A DNA stretch of 64,000 bases, taken from the NCBI GenBank assembly GCA_949752735.1, contig OX457037.1, forward strand, positions 20,725,039-20,789,038. Direction: 5' to 3'. The translations under genes and the position numbers were made by a program. Below are positions 20,835-31,503 of this stretch, in pieces. Each line of letters begins with the position of its first letter. Positions within the stretch are counted from its first letter, which is position 1. The DNA comes from Lumbricus terrestris. Lineage: Eukaryota > Annelida > Clitellata > Crassiclitellata > Lumbricidae. The notes below the pieces were generated by a model. That model was not told the origin of the DNA, ran no database searches, and was given only the letters and a program-made list of their open reading frames with translations.

Positions 20835-20975
20835 TGTAATAGTTATTAAACAACAATTTTTATTGTCCAAGATACCGCAACCGCCATAACTCCTGCCCCG
20901 CTAATCCCGATCTACTCTCGAACCCTAACTGTTTATATAGCGCACTATTGCATATGTTTATATAGCGCTATTACA
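20835..20975 (-). repeat. 5' LTR of the gypsy element
   Basis: 141 bp, near-identical to 15399-15539. Its terminal tgtaatag and ctattaca are inverted copies of each other. Confidence 0.95.
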
Positions 20976-20980
20976 GCGCC

Positions 20981-21914
20981 CATGGCCGCAACTAACTCAG
21001 AGCTGGTAGAAAACCTATAAGGATTGACTGGGGATACTGCGGGTTTACGCATGGTCACTGTTGAATTAACGACTTCCGGATTTGAATCCGAAATTTCAGG
21101 GTTCGTATTTTTACCTATTAGGAAAAATTTAAAGAATACAGTCTCCAATATATCAGGGCGCTCCATAATTTGTTTCTGCTCTTTCTGTACTCTCGATTGA
21201 TTCTTGGTCACTTTATTCAGTCTTTCTACTGTTTTTGACTGATTTCTGACAATGTCGGAGAATTGTTTCTCCAGGTCTCTTCGTAAATGGTTCTGTCTTT
21301 CTGCCATATCCTGTCTTACCTCTTTCAATTTACTTTCTAAAAAATAGGCCTACAAGTTTAAATGGATTTGTGTCTAAATGGAAATTTTTACACTCGGCGC
21401 TGCTTCTCAGAGGGAGTGGTAGTGAGGTCAGAGAGACCAATGTATGCCTTTGTTACTTCTGGTACGCTGAGAAGCCAGTGTTTGCACTTCTGGTGGTTCC
21501 AGGGCATGTCTTCATTTCTGGTCAGGTCTGCATTTCCGGTTCTGCATTTCCGGAACCGCATATCCCGTGTCGCATCGGCGCCTGATATCCGGTGCAGCAT
21601 TTCCAGTGCACATTGAGCTAGGTTTAAGTTAGGGTTAAGGTTAGGAGTATGTCGTTGATCTCCGCCTTGACCTATATACCTTGATCTCATTGTGTAAGAG
21701 CCATTTCCCCATTACGTAATAACCATGACTTGATAGTGTAATAGCTATGACCTGATTACATCCTCTCCTTGACCTTTAACATTGGCCTTTGTTGATCACG
21801 TGACTGAGCTCATGGCTACAGTTTGACCACTATCATCATCATCTTTGTTGAAATATCGCGAGTATGAGCAATGATTAACGCAACCATTTATGCATAACTT
21901 TCCTTTCGTTTTAG
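20981..21914. other. Unclassified sequence with a small coiled-coil ORF
   Basis: On the minus strand from 21328 an open frame runs into the LTR. Its part outside the LTR gives about 115 residues that are highly charged and heptad-like (VRQDMAERQNHLRRDLEKQF), probably a coiled coil. It is unrecognised and could be the start of a transposon ORF1. From 21360 to 21660 there are gcatttccgg repeats and a ggttaggg patch; nothing else is identified. Confidence 0.3.
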
Positions 21915-22031
21915 TCTTCGAAATGTCTGACAATTACAATGGAAAACGCCGTGAACTGGATAATCTATCCAATGGAAAACGTTTTCTCGAGGACATTCAA
22001 TGTTGCTGTGAATATGGGATTGAAGGTGGCG
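21915..22031 (+). other. Exon-like segment, 117 bp (candidate host exon)
   Basis: An acceptor-like tttcctttcgttttag precedes it, and ggtggcg|gtgagt is a strong donor. The length is a multiple of three and two of three frames are open, one of them giving a peptide starting at MSDNYNGKRRELDN. The family is unknown. Confidence 0.3.
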
Positions 22032-22228
22032 GTGAGTTTCAGATAGATATAGGCATATTCCTTTCTTGACGTTTTGTTCCATGTGCGTTTTGTGCAATAT
22101 CCCTACAAAGCAGCGCACCTAGCATAATGAACCTTCGACATAATAATGTTGATAAATCCGAATTATATCATGGCATATGCTGATTTAAACGACTTTGCGA
22201 CCAGTAATTGTAGCAGACTATAACATTT

Positions 22229-23358
22229 GGCGGCCTGACAAAATGTCGCAAGACAAAATGTCGCCGACAAAACGTCGCCGACAAAATGTCGCAGCGACAT
22301 TATGTCGCAAGACAAAATGTCGCCGACAAAACGTCGCCGACAAAATGTCGCCGACAATATGTCGTGGATAATTCTGCTCACTAAGTGCGTCGTGCGTGGA
22401 ATAAACGGCTTCAATCTATCCGAAGCTTGAAGTATATCTGTACGAGGAGGTACAGCATGGTAGTGGACGAGGATTAAAGAAGACGGACCTGAGACAAAGT
22501 TTGTAGATAGTACACAGCGGTACAAAGGATAAATGGGCATCAAAGAGAAAAGAAATGCAGAAAAGAGGATAGTGAGAATAGTGACCGATGAGAAGAATAA
22601 ATAAGAATCATGAAACTTCCATTGAATACTTGGGAGCCATCGCAAGAATTCTTAATACCAATGTTATAATACGAACTGTTTGAATGCTGTATTAGAATTG
22701 TTCATGGTCATTTACAGAGACATTAACAGATTGAATATTACTTTCACTTTAGCTCTAGTATAGTATCCTTAGAATTTGTTAAAAAATCTCACGATCGTTA
22801 TATACAAATATTTACTAGCTATTTTTAAGACTAATTAATTGAACTTTTAACTCTAATTATTCATTATTACTCATGTTAATATTTCTGCTTTATTGTCAGA
22901 TTGTCTTTTACTCAATAAAACGAATATAATAATTTATATATATATCATGTATTTATTGTCTGTCTGCACACCTTGTAGCTGTGTATTTATATTTTTTGGT
23001 ATTCATCGCGTACATTTTCGTATAGGCTACATTAACACATTTAATATTAATATCACTGTAGCTCTGTTAGTAACTTCATGGAATGTGAGTTAGTTCGCGC
23101 ACTTTTTAGCTTTTGAATTTTGGCGGACTTTTTTCGTTGACATTTTTAGTTGGAATGTGTATCCGTTGACACTACTATTAACAAGTTCATTCGATGGATT
23201 TTTAAATGGTCGATTTGTGCAATAAAAACTGTTTTACTCATTCACGATTGCGCCAGTTTGTCGGCGACATTTTGTCTTGCGACATATTGTCTCTGCGACA
23301 TTTTGTCCGCGACATTTTGTCGGCGACATTTTGTCGTGCGACATTTTGTCATAGAACC
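22229..23358. mobile_element. Foldback element, gacaaaatgtcgcc family
   Basis: The left arm (22229-22363) opens ggcggcctgacaaaatgtcg. The right arm (23256-23358) opens on the complement with ggttctatgacaaaatgtcg. Both are tandem 14-bp units of gacaaaatgtcgcc, with irregular spacing and some units reversed. The 7-bp word aacattt flanks both ends (22222-22228 and 23360-23366), fitting a decayed 8-9 bp duplication. The unit is itself nearly palindromic (gacaaaatgtc). The middle (22364-23255) is AT-rich and has no gene that I can identify. Confidence 0.75.
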
Positions 23359-23465
23359 GAACATTTCATTTAAGGTGCATTTTTTTAGTAGGAATTGCTG
23401 ATTTTTCAGTAGTTCAAAGATTATCTTGTGAAGGTTCTTAGCAACGAAAAGGTTATAATGATGAT

Positions 23466-23551
23466 GATTCAGCGGTCGTTCGACGCTGCTACAAATACAA
23501 CAGCAGCAGCAGCCAAACATCTTGAAGTATGAGACCATCGACCGCTGAATC
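23466..23551. repeat. 13-bp perfect inverted repeat (hairpin)
   Basis: gattcagcggtcg at 23466-23478 is complemented by cgaccgctgaatc at 23539-23551, around a 60-base loop with a (cag)n patch. It may be a small MITE remnant or a chance hairpin. No other feature was found between 23367 and 23737. Confidence 0.5.
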
Positions 23552-23746
23552 TGCAGCAGAGTCAATAGTTCTCTGAGGATTTACAAAGAAAAGCGAAAAG
23601 GCCCGCTGTGCTGCATGCATATTCCGAACGACACAATTACACCTACGTTGCGATGCACGAACGAACTGCTCTTACGAATAGTACGCGTAGGCTACATGTA
23701 TAATTGCATGAGATCCACTCCGATGTCGTTAGGGGCAGTTCCAACT

Positions 23747-24351
23747 GGTGTCACGACAACTCGTCTACCGACAACTCGTCTAACGACAAGTGGTCTCCGG
23801 ACAATTCGTCTACGACAACTGGTCTACAGACAACTGATCCAGCGCTTGAGAAAAGGAAGCTGGATGAAAGTTTTTACAGGTGAAATGGAGGTTGGATTGA
23901 TGAAAAAACACAAGAGAAACGGAATCTGGATGATGGCTCTTTTACAGGTGAAATAGAAGCTGGATTGACGAAAATAACGTATGAGAAATAAAAGCTGGAT
24001 GAAAGTATTTCTTGATCTGAAATAGAAGGATTGCTGAAAAAACGCTTAATTAATGGAAGCTGGATGAGGGCATTTTTATATCTGAAATAGAAGCTAGATT
24101 GACGAAAATAAAGGGTGAGAAATAGAAGCTGGATGGAGGTATTTTTAGATCTGAAGTAGAAGCTGGATGTATGTCGAAATACATGAATAAAATCATCAAT
24201 CCAGTTTCCATTTACGCTAAAAAAACATTTTCATTAATCCAGCTTCTATTTCATCAATACTATTCGTCTGTAGACCAGTTGTCGTTAGACCAATTGTCCG
24301 GAGACGAGTTGTCGGTAGACGAGTTGTCGGTAGACCAGTTGTCGTGGAACC
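23747..24351. mobile_element. Foldback element, gacaactggtc family, perfect 9-bp duplication, 605 bp
   Basis: The left end ggtgtcacgacaactcgtc and the complement of the right end ggttccacgacaactggtc each lead into about six 15-bp units of gacaactggtctacc type. The perfect 9-bp duplication gttccaact lies at 23738-23746 and 24352-24360. Almost all of the interior is an inner array of roughly 40-bp units containing gaaatagaagctggattga, which turns over into the opposite orientation near 24195. It is non-coding. This is the cleanest foldback copy in the window. Confidence 0.92.
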
Positions 24352-24517
24352 GTTCCAACTATGGTGACTCTATGATATGCAGCAGTCACAAGTACATCGA
24401 AAAATTCCGGAGTTGTAACGAATGTCGATATCGGATTCGTCGACGATATTCTTGGAACAAACGTAGCCTCCATCGTTGCTCACAGATAAATTCCAATGAA
24501 TTATATTTATTCCATGC

Positions 24518-24619
24518 ATGGGCGCCCGCAGAAAGTTTTGCAGGGGGGGCAAAATTTTTACGATAGTCACAGTCAAATTTTTTTATTACATAGCAGGAGC
24601 TTGAAAAATGCAAAGCTGG
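24518..24619. other. Possible terminus of an unclassified repeat
   Basis: catgggcgcccgcagaaag and gcagggggggcaaaa resemble words at 15145, 15365 and 25790. I cannot name the family. Confidence 0.25.
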
Positions 24620-24627
24620 AAATTACG

Positions 24628-25568
24628 GGTATGCGGACGTTTCGTCCAAGGACGATTCGTCACGGACTGTTCGTCATGGCCTGTTCGTCAAGCGGACGAT
24701 TCGTCAGAGGACGTTTCGTCCACGGACGATTCGTCATGCGGACGGTTCGTCACCGGACTGTTCGTCAGTTATATATAACAGAGCTCTAAATGATTACAGT
24801 ATGAATGAAGTCAGATGAATTACAAAGTTAATAGTGACAACAGTTTTACTCTACTTGACGCTTATTTAGTTAAGAAGAATGTATACACATGTACTTTTAG
24901 TTTAAGTGCACAACAAATGCACATGCATTGTTAAGTGCGGAAGCATCAAGAAATGTTTAAGACATATTTGTCTCAAGTAAACAGTTTCTGCTCTAGCTGT
25001 GAGATAGGTGTGCAATTCCACGGACATAGGTGACAACATCAGTTCTGTTATATGTCTGAATGGCACGTTGTACTCTCTCAACCAAGTGACGGTACTTTTG
25101 GTACCTGGTTCTTGAAGATCAGTCACTCCTTGTAGGTATGCAGCTTTTTGTTTCTGGCAATCTCTGTCCAACCCTTCAAGTAGTAGCCAAAGACTTGGGT
25201 GACTACACATGAACAGCGACTGCATCCCGTGGTGCCACCCCTCTACAATGTTAGTGGTTCTGGCTATCCCGTCACCGGCCGATACGTACTGGTTCCACAA
25301 AGGGAGTCCAAAGGTAGGAGCAGCATAATTCGCACCTCTTCCCCGTAGTCGCCTCCCTCTCAAAATCACTCCATGTAGGAAGGGCGCTACACAGATAGTC
25401 TTTCATGTAGCCTACAACTTTGACTGGTTGACGAACAGTCCGTTGACGAACCGTCCGCATGACGAATCGTCCGTGGACGAAACGTCCTCTGACGAATCGT
25501 CCGCTTGACGAACAGTCCATGACGAACAGTCCGTGACGAATCGTCCTTGGACGAAACGTCCGCGAATC
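24628..25568. mobile_element. Foldback element, gacgattcgtc family, carrying MULE transposase sequence
   Basis: The left arm (24628-24770) opens ggtatgcggacgtttcgtc and the right arm (25424-25568), on the complement, gattcgcggacgtttcgtc. Units of 15-16 bp are gacgattcgtcac, gacgtttcgtccaag or gactgttcgtcat. The arms match each other closely in unit order. The 8-bp word aaattacg flanks both ends (24620-24627 and 25569-25576); a ninth base differs. Unlike the other copies it holds a coding remnant between its arms, which points to Mutator-like ancestry of the group. Confidence 0.88.
24902..25369 (-). pseudogene. MULE (Mutator-like) transposase C-terminal remnant
   Basis: On the minus strand an open frame of about 155 codons holds PLWNQYVSAGDG, RTTNIVEGWHHGMQSLF and SHPSLWLLLEGLDRD. 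This order (WN.Y, R.TN..EGWH, then a HP.LW helix) is the C-terminal part of animal MULE transposases. The upstream catalytic DDE core and the N-terminal finger are missing. The segment lies wholly inside the foldback element at 24628-25568. The last 40 residues lose recognisable similarity. Confidence 0.72.
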
Positions 25569-25850
25569 AAATTACGAATACGGGTATACTTTTCAAAGAG
25601 GTTTCTTATGCAAATTTCTCAGTTTCATTTTGTGTATAACTTTTAATATGAATAGTAGGCCTATACTTAGAATTTGTTAAAAATCAAAAAGTAGATATCA
25701 AAAGTAGTTCCTTAAAGGTGAGCTATGTAAGTCCATAGAATGAACGAATGAATAAATGAACGAAAAATAGGTGTCAGTTTTCAAGGGGCAAGTGCTTCTC
25801 TAGCTGCTTCTAAAGCACCACTCAAAAGTTCATATCTCTCAATTCCCTCA

Positions 25851-26244
25851 TCCATAATAGTATTTTCAGTAAATACGCCAGCTTTCTCACATGTGCTGCA
25901 TCGAGTCATGCAGAAGCCTTTTCCAGTACCGGGTATACAGTATATTGCGTTCGTCGTGTTTATACGCCAGTGCGGTGATCTCTGTTTCATTTTTTACTTT
26001 ATTGACAGTTTAAATTGTTGAAAAATTTTCGGGATTGTTTCGTCTTCTGTTATCAACAATCGTGACCAGTTTTTCTGCTCTGCGGATTGTTTTACTTTAG
26101 TAGCTAAAGCGTAACTTTGCTTCAAACTTTTATTCGAATCGCTCTCGTGGTTTCTACATAGCGATAATCAAAATGGACGCCGATCTGAAAAGTTCCATAA
26201 TAGTATTTTCAGTAAATACGCCAGCTTTCTCACATGTGCTGCAT
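25851..26244 (+). repeat. 51-bp direct repeat pair
   Basis: The same 51 bases, starting tccataatagtattttcag, occur at 25851-25901 and 26194-26244. This suggests a local duplication of about 343 bp. Short minus-strand frames over both copies are unrecognised. From 26245 to 26560 nothing else was identified. Confidence 0.75.
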
Positions 26245-27225
26245 GTGAGAAACGTATTGGTGCAATCGGAAACGTATTGGTGGTGTTCTTGCGGCGTTTC
26301 TTTGTCCTCATTAGCTCAATCCCTTTCAGGATCTTTGCTACGCCATCTGGCTGTAACACAATTTCCTTCTTCAGAGTCTTAGTCCACCCTCCAGGTAAGT
26401 CGATCATCTTCTGTTAAAGCTAACAGCCGTGCTTTTACCGACTTAGTTGTCTTTTCAATGTCGAGAATAGTGATGCCGTCTCCTTGCAGCAGTTTCTGGT
26501 ATCAGCTGAAGACAGTGAGAACATCAGCCAGAAATGACAGGAGTACGAGTTTATCCTCATCTACAAAAAATGCCAAAAAAACCACTTCTGTGCACGGTTC
26601 CATCTTTGGGTTGCCGCATATAAAGCGAAAACCATGATACCAGAACTGGATTTGCCAATGCGTATGAAACTCAGACCACCTAACCTCAAAATGCTTAGGA
26701 AGCGCAATGAAGTGAGAGTTGCTAAGATCTGCGACTTCCCGAAGTTCCCTTGATCTGAGACCTTATGTGTGAAAATATGTGGACAGGCTACCAGATTCTT
26801 AAATATATGACCAATCTCACTGACAGAGTGGCTGGTAGATTTCCAAGCCAAAATCGAACGGTGAACTGCACACCAGATTGTTAACAAAGGGACAGATGTT
26901 GATTGGTGATCTCTCATTTTGGCTCGAAATAGAGTCCATAAGCCAGGCCTCTCACCTGTATTGATAGACGCTCCATCAGTCACCAAAGAGGACGTGTGTC
27001 TTAGTATATGCTTTGCAGCAGATTCTCCAACTGTGTTATTGCATGCTTCTTCCAGTGCTTCAAGAATCCCCTTAGCGCCTCGGCAACGAGGTTCGCTGGC
27101 ACCTAAGAAGTATTGTTCCTCTGTACCAACCCCCCTGCCCGCTTTCGCCATAACGTAAATTTTATCAATTTGCGTTCTGTGTACGGTTCCATCGCATCGC
27201 ATGGATAATGCCAATACATCGTTGG

Positions 27226-27936
27226 TCAGCTTTTTGGCAAGAATTTCTTTGTGACTATGTACAATGTAACGCCCGCCCCCACCGCCATCCCCGGAGTCGC
27301 CACTTCCGGATCATCGTACGGTAAGGAGGCCGCGTGCTGCTGTGGGTGATAATTCGGAGATAAGGAGAGAGGATAAGAGGAGGTGACTCCCTGGTTCAAA
27401 TCCAACCGATGAAATGGTGGCCAAATATCTCGACTGCCCAACTCCCTGTATGAAATTGGAGCCTTGTTGGATAGACGCTCACTTCTGCGCAGTATACCCG
27501 GGTGAGCGAAATCTTTAAGCCTAGCGCCCAAACTTCTCGCCAGGCCGATGGTCGACTGGTAAGGCACGTCCGCGGTGGTAATAGCGGTGGACCTCAGTCC
27601 AGGGTTCAGACCCACAGCAGATCTTGGAATCGGCGATGCCTCGAGTCTCTCTAAGCGTGACACAACCTCCGTCAACGCTTCTCTCACGTTAGAGTGCACA
27701 GCAGAGATTTCCTCTCTGACATTCATTTGTACAGAGGAAATAGCATCTTCAACATTGGACTGTACTGAGGAAATAGCATCTTCAACATTGGACTGTACTG
27801 ATGAAATAGCATCTCTAGTTTCCCTAGCCTGCGACTGCATAGACGACTGCATGGAAGTCATCGCTTCATTGGTAGACTTCGCATTAGTCTGTATGGATGA
27901 ATGCATGGAAGTTATAGCCTCCATTACCACCTCCAA
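27226..27936 (-). CDS. Coiled-coil ORF of the inserted element, 236 aa
   Basis: The N-terminal 100 residues are repeated helices with an 11-residue period (SSVQSNVEDAI three times, then variants) and look like a parallel coiled coil. The middle is Pro/Ser/Arg-rich with SERLSNKAPISYRELGSRD. The last 14 residues come from flanking transposase sequence beyond the element border at 27266. A coiled coil with a basic tail would suit a gag-like or ORF1-like structural protein, but I see no zinc knuckle and do not recognise it. It lies downstream of a TATA and CRE pair on the same strand. Confidence 0.45.
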   Translation of the reverse strand: MEVVMEAITSMHSSIQTNAKSTNEAMTSMQSSMQSQARETRDAISSVQSNVEDAISSVQSNVEDAISSVQMNVREEISAVHSNVREALTEVVSRLERLEASPIPRSAVGLNPGLRSTAITTADVPYQSTIGLARSLGARLKDFAHPGILRRSERLSNKAPISYRELGSRDIWPPFHRLDLNQGVTSSYPLSLSPNYHPQQHAASLPYDDPEVATPGMAVGAGVTLYIVTKKFLPKS

Positions 27937-29418
27937 TGATGAGGGGGTCTGGACGGCTGGGCAGGAGTGACCGGCCTAGAATCCTCCATTGGCGCTATAT
28001 CAGTTTCCTTTATAGCAATGAATTGAGTCAGTAGATTCGAGAATGATTCTTATTATTGACAATCAATTAACTCTTCAAGCGACAACAGTTACATTCAATT
28101 CAATTAAAATAATACATTTATGCAATAGTCAAATACAATCCATGCAACCAACACATAGACCAGAGGATCACACATGAATATTCCCCGTTTTAGCTCTAAG
28201 TCTCCAGGCCAATTTAACGGATAGCCCAAATTGTCTAGCAATGATCGCTTTCATTCCTAACATACCCCAAATTCCGTCGCGGTAGACAAGACTGAGATGG
28301 GATGCGAAGAATCCAGAGTACGAACCTCGGGGACATGCATCGATGAAGTAGCGCCGAAAGTGATCCAAAAACGATGAATTCCCGAAGATAGGCGACGAAC
28401 GACACCGAACGATTATTAACCTGACGAACAATATATGACGATCAATTGGCGCCACGTAAGCAACAAACTTTCAAATCATCGCACGAGGGGCAACAGAATT
28501 CGAAGACGACGTATAACTTCGCTCCTGCGAAAAACGAAAAGCCCAAGACGAAGGACCAACTGAACCGACAACAATGACGAATCGACGCAGAACCGATATC
28601 TATGAAATATTATATTCAACTCCTGTCGAAGAATGAAACGGCGAACATAATCCGTGAACTCTCGATAGGACTACGAGATACAACTGCGCCATAATTTAGA
28701 CGACGAACTTAAACAATTCGTTCTCCGACATTTCTTCACACTTCTCAATCCCGGCGTAGCCTTCTACTTCTTCGTCTTCTGCCTTTGTCTTTGTCCTCCA
28801 CCGTCGACAGTGCGCGGGTCTTATATAGAGCCTTCTGACGTCACGAAACTGCGCATTTGGAAATGCCAGATGTTTCTGCGTCGCAGAAAATGTCATGTGC
28901 CGCTACCACGCAGTAGAAAATACGTAGCAGGAACTGCGCAATAAAATCTACGCAGCAAGATAGCTGCCAAGCGCAGTCACACCTGTCCCTTTGCATCACC
29001 CTGCTTGTCGGCCTTTCTCTCTCTCTCTACCCCTTAAAATGCGCCCTCGGACGGCACGCTGTGTCTTCTTTTCCGTCTGTCTTTATATCTCTCCTGGTAT
29101 CTCTGTCTGCCACAGCGACTCTGTCTGTCGCGAGACAGCGCCAGCAGTAATTAAAACGCGGCGCTGAGCGCCGACCGCCCACGCAATCGTCGCATCGACG
29201 CGAGATGGCGCCAGCGACCTAGGCCTACCGCGAGCAATTAAAACCCGACATCGCGACGACGTAGGCCTATCTCGTCGCGATGGCGATTAAAACGCGACAA
29301 AGGCTATGCCAATGGCCACGCTCCAATATATAATAATATACCGATCACCCGAAGCTCAAATAGCGGATTCCAAAAATAACTATCGGAAGCCGTAACGTCA
29401 CGTCATACGGGGCGTTAC
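27266..29418 (-). mobile_element. Unclassified 2153-bp insertion
   Basis: The ends gtaacgccc and gggcgttac are inverted copies, flanked by acaat at 27261-27265 and 29419-29423. On the minus strand it has a promoter-like block, then a tggcgccaattg word near 28450 that could be a primer site, then the coiled-coil ORF. The first 960 bases could be an LTR, yet the matching second LTR is not present, so I leave the class open. The region 28460-29400 is non-coding, with cgacg-rich and aattaaaacgcg words. Confidence 0.6.
28820..28843 (-). promoter_or_regulatory. CRE plus TATA promoter-like block
   Basis: On the minus strand the perfect palindrome tgacgtca (28836-28843) is followed seven bases later by ctatataag (28820-28828). 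The order and orientation fit transcription toward the coiled-coil ORF. It is inferred from motifs only. Confidence 0.5.
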
Positions 29419-29875
29419 ACAATGCATTGCAAAAATTCTTTGTGAGGTGCTGGCGTCAAGTACTGTAAGTTCCAATCTTGCTTAGTAGCCTCAGTTGTCA
29501 TTTTACCGCAATTCCATGAGAAAGCAGATGCCATAGTACTGATAACAACTTTTGCAGGAAATGAAAATGCACGCAGAGTTAATTTCTTTGCATCTCCATA
29601 TGCGTGCACGAAAAGGCTGCCGACTTTCTCTGCTAGTTTCTCATTGACTTTTTGAGATTGACCTTCCCATATCAGGACCCTAGGTTATATCGGGACTTGA
29701 TAGGCTATAATTATTATAACGATAACGATGTTAACGACAATGGTAATGATAATAATATTAATAATAATATTGTAGCTTCTTAATATTATGTCACCTTAAC
29801 AAAATCACTCTATTATTTCAGTGCTGATAAAAGAGAGGTTCAAGATTTCAATAAATAATAATAAACTAATAATAA

Positions 29876-29878
<3 letters not shown>

Positions 29879-29911
<33 letters not shown>

Positions 29912-29938
29912 GAAGAAGAAGAAGAAGAAGAAGAAGAA
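29879..29938 (+). repeat. (AAT)n then (AAG)n microsatellite
   Basis: About ten AAT units pass directly into about nine AAG units. The surroundings (29700-30120) are AT-rich with taatgataat-type words and no gene. Confidence 0.95.
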
Positions 29939-30124
29939 TTAGGCCTTAGTCTCAATAATGACCAATCTACCCGATGTAGGATGCTATTCTGATAATTATG
30001 TGCAGTTGAGAAATTTTCTTAAAATAACCCCTGTCGTAGCCTATAATTACACACTGGACAAAAATTGAAAAATATATTAAGGTGTAGCCTATATTTGTAT
30101 ATTGTAGGGCCTATACATGACTGG

Positions 30125-30425
30125 CCTAGTTAGCTACACCGGTAAGCGCGCTGCATTCGTCTGTTGGCTGCAACGGACTGCGGTTCAAGCCCCGGGCTGG
30201 GAGTTGACATTAAGAGATTTAGAATTTTAGATATCTCGGGCTAGCACGTGTGGGATGAAGGGGCGCAAGCTCCTGCGGAGCGACCTTGGACAAGTTGCTT
30301 ACCCATCATTGTCTGTGGGGAAGGCAACGGGAAACCACCTCACTCATCTCATCCCCAGGGGCGTAAAGCCAATAAACCTGCTTTCGGGCAGAGCACCATC
30401 ATCATACATACAGATAATAAATACG
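30125..30425 (+). mobile_element. tRNA-derived SINE
   Basis: A tRNA-like head has an A-box-like tagctacaccggtaagcgcg and a B box ggttcaagccc (30182-30192). A body follows with ccttggacaagttgcttac, gggaaaccacctcactcat and ccaggggcgtaaagcc, and then a tail catcatacatacagataat. It is not a functional tRNA because it has no cloverleaf stems beyond the box region. Positions 30431-31503 after it hold no recognised gene. Confidence 0.75.
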
Positions 30426-31503
30426 CATATGTTAGAGTGCTGCTTGTTTGTTAGCTTATTACAATAATCCTTCAAAGTTCGTCACAGCTGTTTTTTACTG
30501 TAGATATAATTTTAGATGCGAACGGCGTTAAAAAGTGGCTAAGGTAAAATGAACACAACATTGATAGGTCTTAGATGTGAGCTAAACATAAATGACTCTA
30601 ACTATAATCTCATTGTTAGCCACAAATAGCAGAATGGAACTAACAAGTCTTGACTTTACATCTGATCAGCAGTATCAGGTTTTTACCATCACGGTCTTAC
30701 AAGGAATGACACAGTGAACAAAAGCAGCACAATAATTAATAAAGCGTTATCATTAAAATGCAGAAATAGGCCAATAGCACAGAGTTATGTCCACCAGCAA
30801 ATTTCTTCCTGAACTGAAAAATATCTTTCTTTTACTTATAGCACCAAAATGCCCAATTTTTCGCTAACATCCAGGACTGTTTGGTTTGTTAAATGCAAAA
30901 TTCGATTTTTCTTGATAACGTGTGACCTGTTCACAGGGAAAACGAAAGTAAGATGTCTTTCAACCGGAAATGCATAAAACTAAACGGCTCTAACTAAAAC
31001 TTTGAATCTGCATATCAGTTGACTGAAATAATGCCAATGAGCATTGAGCATCATACCTTAAATTAAATAATAATTTTTGAAATCTACTTGACGGACTTCC
31101 AACATTACAAATTGTGCTGAAAACGTGGAAATTAACTGGACTCCTTTATCCATTACTTCGTTATGTACATGTATATTAACTATATTTCATTTTATTGTAC
31201 TGTGCATGTCTGTAAACAAAAATGCGGCTAGCAATTGGTGAATTAAAGAATATTCTTATCTTACCTCCCATGGGCCTTTTGCCCGACCCTCCTTTAAGTA
31301 GATACATACAGCTACATTGGTTCCTTGTGACACTAATGACCGTTCTTTTTACTGCAAAATCGGTTACTTTTAAAATGCAGTCATGCCAGTTAATCAATCA
31401 TTCTAGCCGTGGAGCGAGAAATTAGACAAAGGTCCTAAGCATAATTATCGCCTGCAAAATGACGACGGGCATGATGATCTACGCGTGCGAGCGCCTCTCA
31501 GAG

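Larger units (their letters stand above)
15399..20975 (-). mobile_element. Ty3/gypsy LTR retrotransposon (mag-like), 5.6 kb
   Basis: Two 141-bp LTRs (15399-15539 and 20835-20975) start tgtaatag and end ctattaca and differ at three positions that I can see. The 5-bp duplication gcgcc flanks them at 15394-15398 and 20976-20980. On the minus strand the order is LTR, primer site, gag, protease, reverse transcriptase, RNase H, integrase, polypurine tract, LTR. Very short LTRs and a serine-tRNA-type primer site fit the mag lineage. A 906-bp foldback element splits the integrase tail. Otherwise the coding region is nearly intact, with one in-frame stop between gag and pol. Confidence 0.95.
26561..29690 (-). 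pseudogene. hAT-type transposase remnant split by a 2.15-kb insertion
   Basis: Upstream part 29690-29424 and downstream part 27265-26561 are in the same frame once the insertion and one target copy are removed. The downstream part shows LVTDGASINTGERPGLW and WCAVHRSILAWKS. This acid plus CxxH arrangement is found in hAT transposases and their KIAA1586/ZNF862-type relatives. Similarity fades after about residue 150 of the downstream part, where frameshifts are likely. The C-terminal dimerisation domain is absent. It could be a host gene derived from a transposase, but the lost 3' part favours a dead copy. Confidence 0.65.

Noticed and set aside
22229..22363. CRISPR array, suggested by regularly spaced short palindromic repeats
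   Set aside because: Units are contiguous or irregular without unique spacers, lie as inverted pairs at element ends, and the DNA is eukaryotic.
27266..29418. Calling the 2.15-kb insertion a complete LTR retrotransposon
   Set aside because: A possible primer site and promoter exist, but the left end does not repeat the presumed LTR at 28460-29418.
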